Source of the DNA: a bacterium
GTDB lineage: Bacteria; Patescibacteria; CPR2; UBA1875; JAJYID01
NCBI GenBank assembly: GCA_030647205.1
Contig: JAUSJO010000003.1
Coordinates: 1-64,000 of the forward strand
DNA: 64,000 nucleotides
Direction: 5' to 3'
Under the pieces are notes generated by a model, which did not search any database, had not been told where the DNA came from, and was given only the letters and a program-made list of their open reading frames with translations. Positions 25,062 to 32,821 of the stretch are shown here, piece after piece. A program made the position numbers and the translations under genes. How positions within the stretch are numbered: position 1 is the stretch's first letter; every line of letters begins with the position of its first letter.

Positions 25062-25307
25062 TTATTGCATAATTGGTTGAGTGTGGGGCGATTTCTTCCA
25101 ACGTTCCGTGTGGCGACCTTCTACGAGAAAAAATAAAATGCTGACTCCCATAAACATAAAACCATCCAGGAAAAGCTGTGATGAGATGAATCTAGGTACA
25201 AAGGGAGTTCCTTGAATGCCCAAAAACCACCAAGTTCCTACGACACCAAGGATGATGCCAACTATAAACATTGGAATCTCCCATTTTCTGATTAGGAACC
25301 TAATCAT
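25062..25307 (-). CDS. Small two-span membrane protein
   Basis: 81 residues, two hydrophobic helices (about 11-30 and 45-63) and a His/Lys-rich tail (HTERWKKSPHTQP). AGGAGATG supports the start. Transcribed from its own promoter, with a terminator-type hairpin in the leader and a strong terminator after the stop. Family not recognised. Confidence 0.65.
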   Translation of the reverse strand: MIRFLIRKWEIPMFIVGIILGVVGTWWFLGIQGTPFVPRFISSQLFLDGFMFMGVSILFFLVEGRHTERWKKSPHTQPIMQ

Positions 25308-25346
25308 ATAATCATCTCCTTATGTACAAGGTGCGCTTTTTAAAAT

Positions 25347-25366
25347 AAAAAACGAAGGCAAACCCT
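25347..25366 (-). promoter_or_regulatory. Terminator-like hairpin between promoter and gene
   Basis: Minus strand CGAGGG-TTTG-CCTTCG followed by six T. It may end lysS transcripts, and also lies directly after the promoter of the 81-residue gene, as an attenuator would. Confidence 0.55.
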
Positions 25367-25376
25367 CGACAAACTA

Positions 25377-25405
25377 ATTATAGGTTAACGTAATAATTAG
25401 TTCAA
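25377..25405 (-). promoter_or_regulatory. Sigma-70 promoter of the 81-residue gene
   Basis: Minus strand TTGAAC and TATAAT, 17-base spacer. Confidence 0.65.
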
Positions 25406-25420
25406 CCTAAAAGTTTTGGT

Positions 25421-26878
25421 CTATTTTTCGGGCTTCATTATTGGGAAAGTGATAATTTCGCGCATTACAGCAGAGTCTGTGAGTAACATTGATAATCTCT
25501 CAATCCCAATCCCGTTTCCGGCGATTGGCGGCATGCCGTATTCCATAGCTTCGACAAAGTGGTCGTCAGCTCGCATCGCTTCTTCATCGCCTTTGCTTGA
25601 AAGTCTTTTTTGTTCGTCAAATCTCTCTCTTTGATCCTGTGGGTTATTTAGTTCAGAGTATCCCTTGCAAAGCTCTTCTCCCCATACCAGAAGTTGTAAC
25701 TGTTGGACTTTATCAGTACTTTCGGTAGACCTTTTTGCTAAAGGAGAAACATCTATTGGGTGGTCAATAAGGAAAGTTGGCTGAACAAGATTTGGTCTTG
25801 CAACTTCTTTGTAGTAGTCATCGATCAGCTTTCCTCTGCCTGCTTTAGGGTCGACTTTGAATTTTCTTTTTGTAAGCTCCTTGGCAAACTCGTCTCTGGT
25901 CGGATATTTATCAATATCAATTTTTGCATACTTTTGCATCACTTCTCTAAAAGTTACAACCGGATATGGTGGTTTGAAGTTTAGTTTTTGTCCTTGATAG
26001 GTGATTTCATAGCTCCCGCATATTTCTTTTACGAGAGAAGAAATCATTTTTTCGGTAATTTTCATCTGATCTTTATAGTCGGCATATGCCCAGTAAAACT
26101 CGCAGTTTGTAAACTCAGGATTGTGTGCCTTATCAACACCTTCATTACGAAAACCCTGACCGATTTCAAATGTCTTTTCAAACCCGCCGATCATCATCAT
26201 TTTTTGCCAGAGTTCGCCGATACAAATGCGCATATATACATCCATATTATAGGCGTTCAGATGCGTTTTAAACGGCTTTGCAACCGCACCGGAAGGAGTA
26301 AGCTCTAGATATGGTGTAAAGACTTCTTGGAATCCCTCAGCTTTTAGAAAGTTTCGCATAAAATCAATAATTTTAGATTTAGTGATTATTTTATTCCTAG
26401 ACTCTTCATTTGTGAGAAAGTCCAAATACCTTTTTCTATATCTTGTCTCGACATCTTTAAGCCCGTGCCATTTTTCAGGAAGCGGTTTCATGGCTTTTGA
26501 GAGGAATTTCCAGTCTGTAACTTCTATAGATTCTTCCCCGGCCTTAGTTTTGAAAACCTTTCCAGTCATCTGGATGAAGTCGCCCATGTCGACACATTTA
26601 AGCAGATCATAGTTTTTGGGTAAATTATCAAATCTAAAGAAGCCTTGGGCTTGCCCTGAAACATCCTGAATATTAGCAAAGAGAATTTTGCCGTGTCCGC
26701 GTTTTGTCATAACCCGGCCGACTACTGTGACCTTTTTCCCTTCAAGTTTTTTATAGTCATCTTTTACCTCATTACAAAAGTTAGTCCTCTCGCCTTTTGC
26801 CGGGTAAGGATCGACTCCCGCATCAACTAGCTTTTTCAGATTTTCTTTTCGTTGGTTTATAAAAATGTCTTCTGCCAT
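25421..26878 (-). CDS. lysS: Lysyl-tRNA synthetase, class II
   Basis: Charges tRNA-Lys. 485 residues: OB-fold anticodon-binding domain (about 45-150), then the class IIb catalytic core with motif 2 (GFRNEGVDKAHNPEFTNCE) and motif 3 (GNGIGIERLSML). The start follows AGGAG, and a promoter lies 25-50 bases upstream, overlapping the greA terminator. Length and motifs are complete. Confidence 0.97.
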   Translation of the reverse strand: MAEDIFINQRKENLKKLVDAGVDPYPAKGERTNFCNEVKDDYKKLEGKKVTVVGRVMTKRGHGKILFANIQDVSGQAQGFFRFDNLPKNYDLLKCVDMGDFIQMTGKVFKTKAGEESIEVTDWKFLSKAMKPLPEKWHGLKDVETRYRKRYLDFLTNEESRNKIITKSKIIDFMRNFLKAEGFQEVFTPYLELTPSGAVAKPFKTHLNAYNMDVYMRICIGELWQKMMMIGGFEKTFEIGQGFRNEGVDKAHNPEFTNCEFYWAYADYKDQMKITEKMISSLVKEICGSYEITYQGQKLNFKPPYPVVTFREVMQKYAKIDIDKYPTRDEFAKELTKRKFKVDPKAGRGKLIDDYYKEVARPNLVQPTFLIDHPIDVSPLAKRSTESTDKVQQLQLLVWGEELCKGYSELNNPQDQRERFDEQKRLSSKGDEEAMRADDHFVEAMEYGMPPIAGNGIGIERLSMLLTDSAVMREIITFPIMKPEK

Positions 26879-26901
26879 AAGTTTTTCTCCTAACTTTTCA
26901 A

Positions 26902-26930
26902 ATTATAGTTTAAGTAGCTATAAAAAGCAA
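26902..26930 (-). promoter_or_regulatory. Promoter of lysS
   Basis: Minus strand TTGCTT and TATAAT, 17 bases apart; the -35 is part of the greA terminator. Confidence 0.6.
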
Positions 26931-26962
26931 AAAGTCTCCCGTTCTTTTGGGAGACTTTTTGC
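26927..26962. terminator. Terminator of greA
   Basis: Perfect 14-bp stem GCAAAAAGTCTCCC / GGGAGACTTTTTGC with T-runs on both strands. Confidence 0.85.
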
Positions 26963-26979
26963 TTAAAGTTGAATCGAAT

Positions 26980-27447
26980 TTATTTTATGTCTTTAATCTT
27001 GTACTTCATTTCTCCTGCCGGAACCTTTACGCTTACTTCCTCGCCTTTTTTCTTACCTAAAAGTGCCTCACCTATGGGAGACTCATTTGAAATAAGACCC
27101 TGTTCAGGATCTGCTTCGTATGATCCGACTATTCTAAACTTTGCTTCGCCGCCTTCAAGAGCAACAACTACGGTGTGGCCGACACAAACTTGGTCGGTTG
27201 TTTTGCAAGCAATATCTTCTATAATCTTTGCGTTCTTTAAAATATGCTCTACTTCAGAAATTCGTCCTTCCATGAAAGCTTGTTCATTTTTTGCATCATC
27301 ATATTCGCTGTTTTCAGATAAATCACCAAACTCTTTGGCTGTTTTTATCCTTGTTGCAACTTCTCTTTTTTTCGTTGTCTTTAGTTCATTCATTTCCTCT
27401 TGTAGCTTTTTTAAGCCTTCTTTCGAGAGGTATATTTCCTTGTCCAT
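26980..27447 (-). CDS. greA: Transcription elongation factor GreA
   Basis: Rescues backtracked RNA polymerase by stimulating transcript cleavage. 155 residues: an N-terminal antiparallel coiled coil (about 10-78), with acidic tip residues in DLSENSEYDDAKNEQ (46-60), and a C-terminal FKBP-like domain with SNESPIGEALLGKKKGEEV. The start has a good ribosome-binding site and a consensus promoter lies 110-140 bases upstream. Confidence 0.97.
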   Translation of the reverse strand: MDKEIYLSKEGLKKLQEEMNELKTTKKREVATRIKTAKEFGDLSENSEYDDAKNEQAFMEGRISEVEHILKNAKIIEDIACKTTDQVCVGHTVVVALEGGEAKFRIVGSYEADPEQGLISNESPIGEALLGKKKGEEVSVKVPAGEMKYKIKDIK

Positions 27448-27555
27448 GTCTATCTCCTTTCATATTTTCCAGGCGAATTTAGAGTGAAAAAAATAAGCCC
27501 TTTGGGGGTTTAGATACTAATTTAAAACATTACTGTATGTGTAATATGTTGTAAG

Positions 27556-27584
27556 AGTATAGTTGATACCCATACCCGTGTCAA
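27556..27584 (-). promoter_or_regulatory. Sigma-70 promoter of greA
   Basis: Minus strand TTGACA and TATACT with a 17-base spacer, near consensus. Confidence 0.8.
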
Positions 27585-27591
27585 TATTTTT

Positions 27592-28977
27592 CTAAAGGCT
27601 TTTTCCGAAAAATTCCTTCAAATCAGTGGTTTTTATTCTTTCCTGCTTCATTGTATCCCGGTCTCTCACGGTAACGGCCTTGTCACTCAAAGTGTCAAAG
27701 TCTATTGTCACGCAATACGGTGTTCCGATCTCATCCTGTCTTCTGTAGCGTTTCCCGATATTTCCATTATCGTCGAACTCGCACATATAATCCTCTTTTA
27801 GCGTATCGAAGATTTCATGGGCTTTCTCCACAAGCTCCGGTTTATTTTTTAAAAGCGGAAATACGGCGATTTTAACCGGTGCGAGATTCTTCGGAAATTT
27901 CATCACAACGCGGGTTTCGTCTCCTACTTTTTCTTCTGTATAGGCCTCAGTTAGTACTGCAAGTACTGTTCGTCCGATCCCAACTGAAGACTCAATGATA
28001 TGGGGTATGAATTTTTCATTAGTCTTTGGGTTGGTATATGAAAGATCCTTCCCGGAAAATTTGGAATGTTGGGTGAGGTCATAGTCTCCTCTAGCATGTA
28101 CGCCCTCTAGTTCGCTGAAACCAAACGGAAAGTTGTACTCTATGTCGTATGCGGCCTTAGCATAAAATACTAACTTTTCATGTTTGTGCCACTTTAGATT
28201 TTTCTCACTTAATCCTAGCTTTAAATAGTAGTTCCATCTGGCTTTTCTTAGTTCTTCGTACTCCTTCATCTCGTCATCGGGAGAAGTGAAGTATTGCATC
28301 TCCATTTGTTCAAACTCTCGCGTTCGAAAAATGAATTGTCTTGCCGTTATTTCGTTTCGAAAAGCCTTACCAATCTGGGCTATCCCAAAAGGCAACTTTA
28401 CGCGAACGCTATCAACAACATTTTTGAAGTTTACATAAATCCCTTGGCAGGTTTCGCCTCGCAGATATACCGGCGGTTCCTTCGGATCTTCTGTAATGTT
28501 TCCGAGATTAGATTTAACAAGCAGATTGAACTTTTTGCCCTTTGTAAAACTTTTCTTTCCGCAGATTGGGCAAACAATCTTATCAATATTTTTATCAAAG
28601 ACTTTGTTTATCTCTTCTTCGGTCATTTTCTCGTCAGCAGTAACCCCTATTTCTTCAAGCAGGTGGTCGATGCGAAGTCTTGCGTGGCAACTTTTGCACT
28701 CCGTAAGCGGGTCTGAAAAACCGGCGACGTGGCCTGAAGCTTCCCAAATCTTTGGGTTCATGAAAATAGCGCTGTCGAGACCCACTATGTCTTCTCTCAG
28801 CTGAACCATTTCTTTCCACCACTCCTTTTTGACCGCGTTTTCAAGTTCTACACCATATGGTCCGTAGTCGTAAACAGCCTGAAAACCGCCATATATTTCG
28901 GATGATGGATATACAAAACCGCGCCTTTTGCAAAGCGATACTATTTTTTCCATTTTGTCGTTATTTTTATCTGTCAT
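27592..28977 (-). CDS. glyS: Glycyl-tRNA synthetase, single-chain type
   Basis: Class II enzyme charging tRNA-Gly, 461 residues, of the eukaryote/archaea-like alpha2 type rather than the alpha2-beta2 bacterial type. GGFQAVYDYGPYGVELENAV opens the catalytic core. Two CxxC pairs (CKSCHARL and CPICGKKSF) form a probable zinc insertion. Motif 2 lies in GKAFRNEITARQFIFRTREF, and the C-terminal anticodon-binding domain is present. The gene starts inside the end of a small upstream gene (four-base overlap). Confidence 0.95.
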   Translation of the reverse strand: MTDKNNDKMEKIVSLCKRRGFVYPSSEIYGGFQAVYDYGPYGVELENAVKKEWWKEMVQLREDIVGLDSAIFMNPKIWEASGHVAGFSDPLTECKSCHARLRIDHLLEEIGVTADEKMTEEEINKVFDKNIDKIVCPICGKKSFTKGKKFNLLVKSNLGNITEDPKEPPVYLRGETCQGIYVNFKNVVDSVRVKLPFGIAQIGKAFRNEITARQFIFRTREFEQMEMQYFTSPDDEMKEYEELRKARWNYYLKLGLSEKNLKWHKHEKLVFYAKAAYDIEYNFPFGFSELEGVHARGDYDLTQHSKFSGKDLSYTNPKTNEKFIPHIIESSVGIGRTVLAVLTEAYTEEKVGDETRVVMKFPKNLAPVKIAVFPLLKNKPELVEKAHEIFDTLKEDYMCEFDDNGNIGKRYRRQDEIGTPYCVTIDFDTLSDKAVTVRDRDTMKQERIKTTDLKEFFGKSL

Positions 28978-29210
28978 AAACTCTCTAGCGTTTCATCGTA
29001 GTCAATGTCTGTTATCCGCCCCGCATCCTTTAGCCTCTGAAGGTCAAGGATGAAGTCCTGATACACTTTATTATACACGTTATTATCCTCGCCACTTAAA
29101 ACTATCAGCACTTTTCTTGTGGTGACTATCCAGTCTTCGATCTCAGTATCTGTTATGGTTTCGCAATCGATATGTTCTACGTTTTCTTGCGATTCATTTT
29201 TCTTCGGCAT
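28974..29210 (-). CDS. Hypothetical 78-residue acidic protein
   Basis: Short acidic, helical protein (MPKKNESQENVEHID...), overlapping the glyS start by four bases and therefore co-translated. No domain recognised. The spacing to recO upstream is filled by a REP-like palindrome. Confidence 0.6.
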   Translation of the reverse strand: MPKKNESQENVEHIDCETITDTEIEDWIVTTRKVLIVLSGEDNNVYNKVYQDFILDLQRLKDAGRITDIDYDETLESL

Positions 29211-29296
29211 GCAATAGATTTTACCGTTTATACAAGATTATTTCAATGGGTTAATGCTTGTTTTATTAACTCGGGAGTAGCAGGCTCATTATTATA

Positions 29297-29322
29297 GATT
29301 CCGGATCAAGTCCGGAATGACA
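29297..29322. repeat. REP-like palindrome, ATTCCGGA type
   Basis: Third copy of the 182-208 element, identical through the palindrome. Confidence 0.8.
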
Positions 29323-29338
29323 AGAAGGAAGTACGAGA

Positions 29339-30121
29339 TTATTTCAATGCCTTAACATTTTTTATGAATTTGGCGGACTTAAACTCTCTCTGATAAATAA
29401 AATTTAAATACCCGGTCACTAGGTTCAAAAGCTCTGCGGCGGTTTTGTCGTCAAGGACCACTTTTGAGTATTTATCGATATCATGGTTCTCTATGTATCT
29501 CAGAATTTTTATGGTGTTTTTTGAAAGCTCTACATTGATAATGTCTCCTGAGTTGCACCTTTCACATAAAATACCGCCGGACTCAAGATTGAAAATATTT
29601 TTGCTTGCCTGGATTTCGGGGATTTCCTCGTGGCATTTCGAGCACGAAGTGAGTGACAGGCCATAGCCAAAAAGGACGATTGTCTTGTATAGGTACTCAT
29701 ATGCAAGCTCTGGTTTTGCATTCTTGTTTATAAGCTCAAATATTTTAATAGTTTCTGCGAATATGCTCTCGTTTGGCATGTCTGCCGGCAGGAGCTTGTT
29801 TAAAACCTCAGAGATCAAGAAAAGCTGGGATATATTTTTTAGATTACCCGCAGCTTTTTGAAAATGATTTTTGCTTACGACAGACGTCACGATATCAAGA
29901 TTTTTTCCTTTTGCCAGAAAAAAGTCCCCATAAGTAAAAAGCTCTGTTGAACCGGCTAGTTTGGATGAAGACTTGCGGGCGCCCTTTACGACGGCGCGGA
30001 CCTTGCCTTTTTCTAAAGTAAAGATTTCTATAATTCTATCTGTTTCAAAGAAGTTTTTTTTGCCAAGGACAATGCCCGTTACCTTATATGTTTTTGATGA
30101 CAGTCTGGTCAACTTTTGCAC
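29339..30121 (-). CDS. recO: DNA repair protein RecO
   Basis: Recombination mediator that loads RecA onto SSB-coated gaps with RecR (recR is at 55391-55990). 260 residues: an N-terminal OB fold (about 10-85, with KGARKSSSKLAGS), a helical domain, and a zinc finger with CSKCHEE (about 160) and CERC. It overlaps the response-regulator gene upstream by 13 bases. Confidence 0.93.
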   Translation of the reverse strand: MQKLTRLSSKTYKVTGIVLGKKNFFETDRIIEIFTLEKGKVRAVVKGARKSSSKLAGSTELFTYGDFFLAKGKNLDIVTSVVSKNHFQKAAGNLKNISQLFLISEVLNKLLPADMPNESIFAETIKIFELINKNAKPELAYEYLYKTIVLFGYGLSLTSCSKCHEEIPEIQASKNIFNLESGGILCERCNSGDIINVELSKNTIKILRYIENHDIDKYSKVVLDDKTAAELLNLVTGYLNFIYQREFKSAKFIKNVKALK

Positions 30122-30501
30122 TCAAGCTTTAAAACCTGCCTGACCCTTTTCACGACGTCATCAGGCGTGTGTTTAGTTTTAATTAGATAATCCTTAATCC
30201 CAAGAGCGAAGGAGAGCTCTGAGTCCATATCTATCTTTGACTCACCCAGGTTTGTAAGGAGTATCACCGGGATGTTTCTGAGTTCACGATTCTTCTTCAT
30301 TTCTTTTAGCATTTCAAGTCCGTTCATGTCCGGCATCAAAATATCAAGGATAATTATGTCGGGAGCGTTTCCTTCCAGTGTTTTTAGACCCTCTCTACCG
30401 GTAGAAGCTTTTTCAACCTTAAATCCATCCATCTCGAACTTTTCGCAGTACATTTCTTGCAGAATATTGTCGTCCTCAACGATTAAGATACTTTGTTTCA
30501 T
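30109..30501 (-). CDS. Stand-alone response regulator receiver protein
   Basis: 130-residue CheY-like receiver without an output domain. The acidic pocket is VEDD (8-11), the phosphoacceptor Asp53 lies in ILDILMPDMNG, and the switch Thr and conserved Lys lie in LLTNLG and DYLIKTKH. It follows a hybrid-free sensor kinase gene by 29 bases, the natural partner. The output must come from a partner protein, since no DNA-binding domain is present. Confidence 0.95.
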   Translation of the reverse strand: MKQSILIVEDDNILQEMYCEKFEMDGFKVEKASTGREGLKTLEGNAPDIIILDILMPDMNGLEMLKEMKKNRELRNIPVILLTNLGESKIDMDSELSFALGIKDYLIKTKHTPDDVVKRVRQVLKLECKS

Positions 30502-30530
30502 TGTTTCATTCTCCTTCTTATTTGATTATT

Positions 30531-32732
30531 TTAAATTAATGGCAGTTGTTTTGCTATGGGCATTTTAACTGAAAAGGTTGTTCCTTCTCCTTGTTTACCT
30601 GAAACACCGATCTCTCCGCCGTGCGCAACAACCAGTTTCTTTGTGATATATAGGCCTAGTCCTGTTCCGCCGGCTTGGATACTCAGAGGATTATGAATCC
30701 GCGAAAACCTTCTGAAAAGCTTATCTTGGTCTTCTTTTGCTACGCCGACACCGTTATCTTTTATCGATACCTCGGCAAATTCTTTTCCTGATGTGATATT
30801 GATCTCTACTTTTCCGCCATCAAAAGAATATTTTACGGCGTTATCTATCAAGTTACCGAGTATTTGCATAAACCTAGCTCTATCAGCCAAAATATAAATA
30901 TTAAGATTTTTGCATTGGTGCTCTGTACTACTCTTGCTTTTCTTGAGGCAACATTCAATATTTTTATTCTGCACAGTTACGGCAATCTTTTTTGTCTTAA
31001 TCTTCGCGCCAAGCTCCCGGATCATCATACAAACCGCTTCCGATAGATTTAGAGGTTCCTTGTGCAAGTTAAACTTGCCGAGCTCTATTCTCGATACATC
31101 AAGGATATCCTCAACTAACACTACCATCCTATCAGTACTTTCCTCCACTCTCGTAAGCGAACGTTCTTGTTTTTCGTTTAGCTTACCGTAGTCACTGTTT
31201 AATGTCATAGTCAGATAGCCTTTCATGGCCGTAAGCGGGGTTCTGAGCTCGTGTGAGACCATGGACATAAACTCGTTTTTATCCTGCTCGACTTCCTTTC
31301 CCTTTGTTATGTCCTTGATATGGATAATCCCATATATTTCAGACTCCAAATCCTGCATGGCCGTTTTCATACTAATCATAACCCAGTATCTTCCGTTTTT
31401 AGTTTTGATATAGTACTCTTTTGGCCGGATAGTTCTGTGTGATGAAAAAAAGTTGTCAATTTTCTTTGAAAGAGCTTGCTGGTCTGTTGCCTTGAATCTA
31501 CTCAGGTTTTTAATCGAAGAAAGAGTTGGTGACTCAACTTCCGGATCCATTATTTTCAAAAGCGAAAAGATATTTTTCCCGCTTAGGCTTGTTTTCTTTG
31601 AACCAAGGAGTTCACGCGCTTTTAAGTTCGCTTCGATAATTAGCTTGTCTCTTGAAAGTAGGATTATCCCATCATCAACATTATGAAAGACGGTTCTCCA
31701 TCTTTCCTTTTCCTCTATAATTTTTTTGGATGACTGTTGTCGTATAATGAATTTAGAGATTTTACTTGCTGCGAGTATAATAAGATTTTTTTCAAGGACA
31801 GAAAGGTTCTCTATGTTTTTGACACTATCCTCTATAAGGATAAAACCATTCATTTGGTTGCCTGTAGAAATCGGGTATATGGTGGTATGGCCCGTCCCCT
31901 TTCTTGTGATGAGTTCAAAATTTTGCTTTTCAGAAAGATCAAAGAAAGTGCGCTTTCTTCCGTGAGCATCGGCATACACCTTTGTTAGGCTGGCGATGAG
32001 TCTGACATTTTTGCTGTCCGTGCACTTATATAAGGGGATTGCTCGTATGGAGTCCGTGACACAGATAGATATATTGTCCACATCTACAAACTTGATCATC
32101 TCTTTTTTAATTTCTTTCAATTTTCGTCCCAGAGGGAGATCATCTTCTAAAATGTTTGGGAGGTCTTTCCTCGCCTGGAGTTCGACTCTTTGCCCCTCGG
32201 CTTCATGCAAAAGAATTATGTTTTCTAAAACACTCTCCATTTTTTTTGCAAAGACGTCTATCACTGCTTTTTGTGGCGGAAAGGAGCTTTTGTTTTGCCC
32301 GGAATAAGTTAAGTTTATAACACCTAAGACTTCGTCGTTTTTGATTATAGGAAAAGACAGGATTGCTCCGGAGCTTTTTTTGGAAATAATCTTAAATCTT
32401 TTATCTTTTTTTATATCTTCAATAAATACTCTTTTTTGGTGCTTGGCTGCCCAGCCGGCAACACCCTCGCCGAGTTTAAACGGATAAGTGGTTTTCTCAC
32501 CAATTTTCCATAAGTAGTCATAGCTATCTAAAAACATGATAGTGCAACCCGAGGCTCCCGAATATTTCATGAGGAGATTCTTGGTCTTTTTGACCGAGGC
32601 GTCCATATTTTTTAAGTAAAAGTCAAAGTTTGCAATATCAAAAATGAGCTTCGTAATATCTCTACTACCAACATTACCAGCATTTCCACTTTGAAGCCCC
32701 AGTGCAGTTTCGTCTGCCTTCTCTTTTAACAT
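30531..32732 (-). CDS. Cytoplasmic sensor histidine kinase, GAF-GAF-PAS
   Basis: 733 residues without a clear membrane segment. A GAF domain (about 30-175), a second GAF-like region (about 190-330) and a PAS domain (about 340-475) precede the kinase core. The phosphoacceptor is His494 in MSMVSHELRTPL, the N box is LIDNAVKYS (around Asn631), and the G boxes are DNGVGVAKED and GTGLGLYITKKL. The inserted stretch around 590-610 is Cys-rich (ECCLKKSK, EHQC), unusual for this core. It probably signals to the receiver gene just downstream. The signal is unknown and likely intracellular. Confidence 0.93.
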   Translation of the reverse strand: MLKEKADETALGLQSGNAGNVGSRDITKLIFDIANFDFYLKNMDASVKKTKNLLMKYSGASGCTIMFLDSYDYLWKIGEKTTYPFKLGEGVAGWAAKHQKRVFIEDIKKDKRFKIISKKSSGAILSFPIIKNDEVLGVINLTYSGQNKSSFPPQKAVIDVFAKKMESVLENIILLHEAEGQRVELQARKDLPNILEDDLPLGRKLKEIKKEMIKFVDVDNISICVTDSIRAIPLYKCTDSKNVRLIASLTKVYADAHGRKRTFFDLSEKQNFELITRKGTGHTTIYPISTGNQMNGFILIEDSVKNIENLSVLEKNLIILAASKISKFIIRQQSSKKIIEEKERWRTVFHNVDDGIILLSRDKLIIEANLKARELLGSKKTSLSGKNIFSLLKIMDPEVESPTLSSIKNLSRFKATDQQALSKKIDNFFSSHRTIRPKEYYIKTKNGRYWVMISMKTAMQDLESEIYGIIHIKDITKGKEVEQDKNEFMSMVSHELRTPLTAMKGYLTMTLNSDYGKLNEKQERSLTRVEESTDRMVVLVEDILDVSRIELGKFNLHKEPLNLSEAVCMMIRELGAKIKTKKIAVTVQNKNIECCLKKSKSSTEHQCKNLNIYILADRARFMQILGNLIDNAVKYSFDGGKVEINITSGKEFAEVSIKDNGVGVAKEDQDKLFRRFSRIHNPLSIQAGGTGLGLYITKKLVVAHGGEIGVSGKQGEGTTFSVKMPIAKQLPLI

Positions 32733-32821
32733 GTACTTAACAATAGTCTTTATTTATATTTCAAGCATTGTAAAAAAAATCAAAAACTTGCCTTTTGGCC
32801 ATACTATTTTTGTAAGAATAA

